Assembly (NCBI GenBank): GCA_002708145.1
Contig: PAOV01000026.1
Coordinates: forward strand, 4,467-12,744
DNA length: 8,278 nt
Reading direction: 5' to 3'
Source: Chloroflexota bacterium
Lineage (GTDB): Bacteria > Chloroflexota > Dehalococcoidia > Lucifugimonadales > Lucifugimonadaceae
Shown here: positions 6,913 to 8,278 of the stretch, piece by piece
How the letters are laid out: each line of letters opens with the position of its first letter
How positions within the stretch are numbered: position 1 is the stretch's first letter
Notes under the pieces: model-generated
Told to the model about the DNA's origin: nothing
The model's database searches: none
Seen by the model: the letters and a program-made list of their open reading frames with translations, nothing else
Translations under genes and position numbers: made by a program

Positions 6913-8278
6913 ATGTGTGGAATCTGCGGAAAAGTAAATTTTAACCAATCTCCTCCAATTTCTATGGATGAGCTTAACTTCATGTGTGAAAAAATTCTCC
7001 ATAGAGGTCCGGATGGCACAAAAAAAATGATTCGCGAAAAAATTGCTTTCGGTCACACAAGGCTATCAATAATAGATCTTGAGTTAGGATCTCAACCAAT
7101 ATCAAATAAAGATAATACTATATTTACAATTTTAAATGGAGAAATATATAACTACCAAAGCTTAAGGAAAAAATTAATAAGACTAGGATACAATTTTAGG
7201 ACCAAATCTGACACCGAAACAATTGTCCATTTATATGAGGAATATGGAGAAGAATTTATCAATTATATTGATGGAATGTTTGCTATTGCTTTGTGGGATG
7301 AAAAAAAAGAAAAACTTTTATTATTCCGAGATAGATTTGGCAAAAAACCTCTATTTTATTATTTTAATAATAACGAGTTATATTTCTCATCAGAAATAAA
7401 AAGCTTTCCAAAAAAAATTGTAGAATCAACAAAGATAAATTTAAAGGCAGTCTACGAATATCTAAATTTAGGCTACATACCTTCTCCTATGAGTATTTAT
7501 GATAAAATTCAAAAATTAGAACCCTCACATTGTTTAGTCTTCCAAAATAATAATATAGAAATAAAAAAATATTGGAATTTTGATCCCAAAACTGATAATA
7601 ACCTAGACTCAGAAGAAATCGAAAAAACAGTATCTGATTTATTAGATAAATCTGTAGAATCTAGACTAATTAGTGATGTCCCTTTAGGTTTTTTTCTAAG
7701 TGGTGGTTTGGATTCTTCAATTGTAGTAGCAACTGCTAGTAAATATACGGATAAAATAAATACTTTTTCAATCGGTTTTGAGGAAGAAACATATAATGAA
7801 TTAAATTACGCAAAACTAGTATCAAAGAAATTCAATACTAAACATCAAGAATTTATAGTATCCCCAAATATTATTAAAGATATTGAAGAAATTATCTGGT
7901 TTGCTGATGAACCTTTTGCAGATGCATCAATGTTACCTTTTTACTATCTATCTCAAATGACTAGAAAACATGTTACTGTCAGCTTAGGTGGTGATGGAGC
8001 AGATGAAATTTTTGGTGGTTACGAAAGATATATTGGAAAAAGAATAGCTGAAATTTATTATAAAATCCCACATATATTTAGAGAAGGTATTGGAATATTA
8101 ACTAAGTATATAAATGAAAGTTTTGAAAAAAATAACAAAATTCGAAAAATAAAAAGATTGAGTTATCCTGCATATAAAAATCATGATGAATGGTACTTAT
8201 CATTCTTAAGGCAATATAATTTTAATGACAAAAATTTTAGTATTAATAATATTTTCACTAAAGAATTTATAAACATAA
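6913..8278 (+). CDS. asnB: Glutamine-dependent asparagine synthase-family amidotransferase, 3' end missing
   Basis: The frame is open from ATG 6913 to the window edge: 455 codons plus one base, against roughly 600-650 in the family. The product transfers ammonia from glutamine to a carboxylate activated with ATP. MCGICGK gives Cys2, the amidohydrolase nucleophile after Met removal. The class II domain also shows HRGPDG at 30-35, GHTRLSIIDL at 47-56, NGEIYNY at 75-81, SDTE at 99-102 and RDRFGKKPL at 139-147. The synthetase domain shows the ATP pyrophosphatase loop LSGGLDSS at 262-269 and SLGGDGADEIFGGY at 357-370. All key residues seen are intact; the missing part is the C-terminal end of the synthetase domain. 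The start follows the third glycosyltransferase by 29 bases that hold only AT-rich sequence and no clear ribosome site. In a glycan operon such enzymes often amidate a sugar acid rather than make free asparagine, but the sequence does not decide this. Confidence 0.93.
   Translation, partial: MCGICGKVNFNQSPPISMDELNFMCEKILHRGPDGTKKMIREKIAFGHTRLSIIDLELGSQPISNKDNTIFTILNGEIYNYQSLRKKLIRLGYNFRTKSDTETIVHLYEEYGEEFINYIDGMFAIALWDEKKEKLLLFRDRFGKKPLFYYFNNNELYFSSEIKSFPKKIVESTKINLKAVYEYLNLGYIPSPMSIYDKIQKLEPSHCLVFQNNNIEIKKYWNFDPKTDNNLDSEEIEKTVSDLLDKSVESRLISDVPLGFFLSGGLDSSIVVATASKYTDKINTFSIGFEEETYNELNYAKLVSKKFNTKHQEFIVSPNIIKDIEEIIWFADEPFADASMLPFYYLSQMTRKHVTVSLGGDGADEIFGGYERYIGKRIAEIYYKIPHIFREGIGILTKYINESFEKNNKIRKIKRLSYPAYKNHDEWYLSFLRQYNFNDKNFSINNIFTKEFINI

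Overview
This is an AT-rich bacterial surface-glycan biosynthesis region with every gene on the + strand. It holds the 3' end of a sialic-acid-synthase-type gene (neuB family), a 139-base gap, and then a tightly packed run of six genes: GT4 glycosyltransferase, SAM-dependent methyltransferase, second GT4 glycosyltransferase, ABC exporter (fused membrane and ATPase domains), third GT4 glycosyltransferase, and a glutamine-dependent asparagine-synthetase-type amidotransferase that is cut by the right edge. No RNA gene, insertion sequence, CRISPR array or tandem repeat was found.

Organism: the coding style is bacterial with the standard code, since TAA, TAG and TGA all end genes here. Hand counts give about 33% GC for the neuB part and roughly 23-27% in sampled stretches of the other genes. 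A very AT-rich, compact genome with glycan genes packed like this would suit a marine picoplankton lineage such as high-light Prochlorococcus or SAR11, in one of their surface-polysaccharide islands. It would also suit other low-GC bacteria. No taxon marker is present, so this is a guess.

Layout: bases 1-693 are the neuB-type gene, open at the left edge. Bases 694-832 hold an A/T-only hairpin followed by ten T residues, which looks like a transcription end, and a short inverted repeat nearer the next gene. From 833 onward the genes overlap or nearly touch: 4-base overlap, 14-base gap, 8-base overlap, 4-base gap, 29-base gap. This suggests one operon. Two neighbouring genes begin with TTG, and both starts sit in the same ten-base context behind a purine-rich ribosome-binding stretch.

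How the genes may work together (inference): the neuB product would make a nonulosonic acid from a six-carbon amino sugar and phosphoenolpyruvate. The three GT4 enzymes would add sugars to a growing, probably lipid-linked, oligosaccharide on the cytoplasmic side. The methyltransferase and the amidotransferase would decorate sugars or chain ends, and the ABC exporter would move the lipid-linked glycan or a related lipid across the inner membrane. The sugar sequence, the acceptor and the final structure cannot be read from the sequence. I see no previously undescribed system here. The points most worth checking are the short neuB product without a C-terminal antifreeze-like domain, the paired TTG starts, and the pairing of an amidotransferase with an ABC-type exporter.
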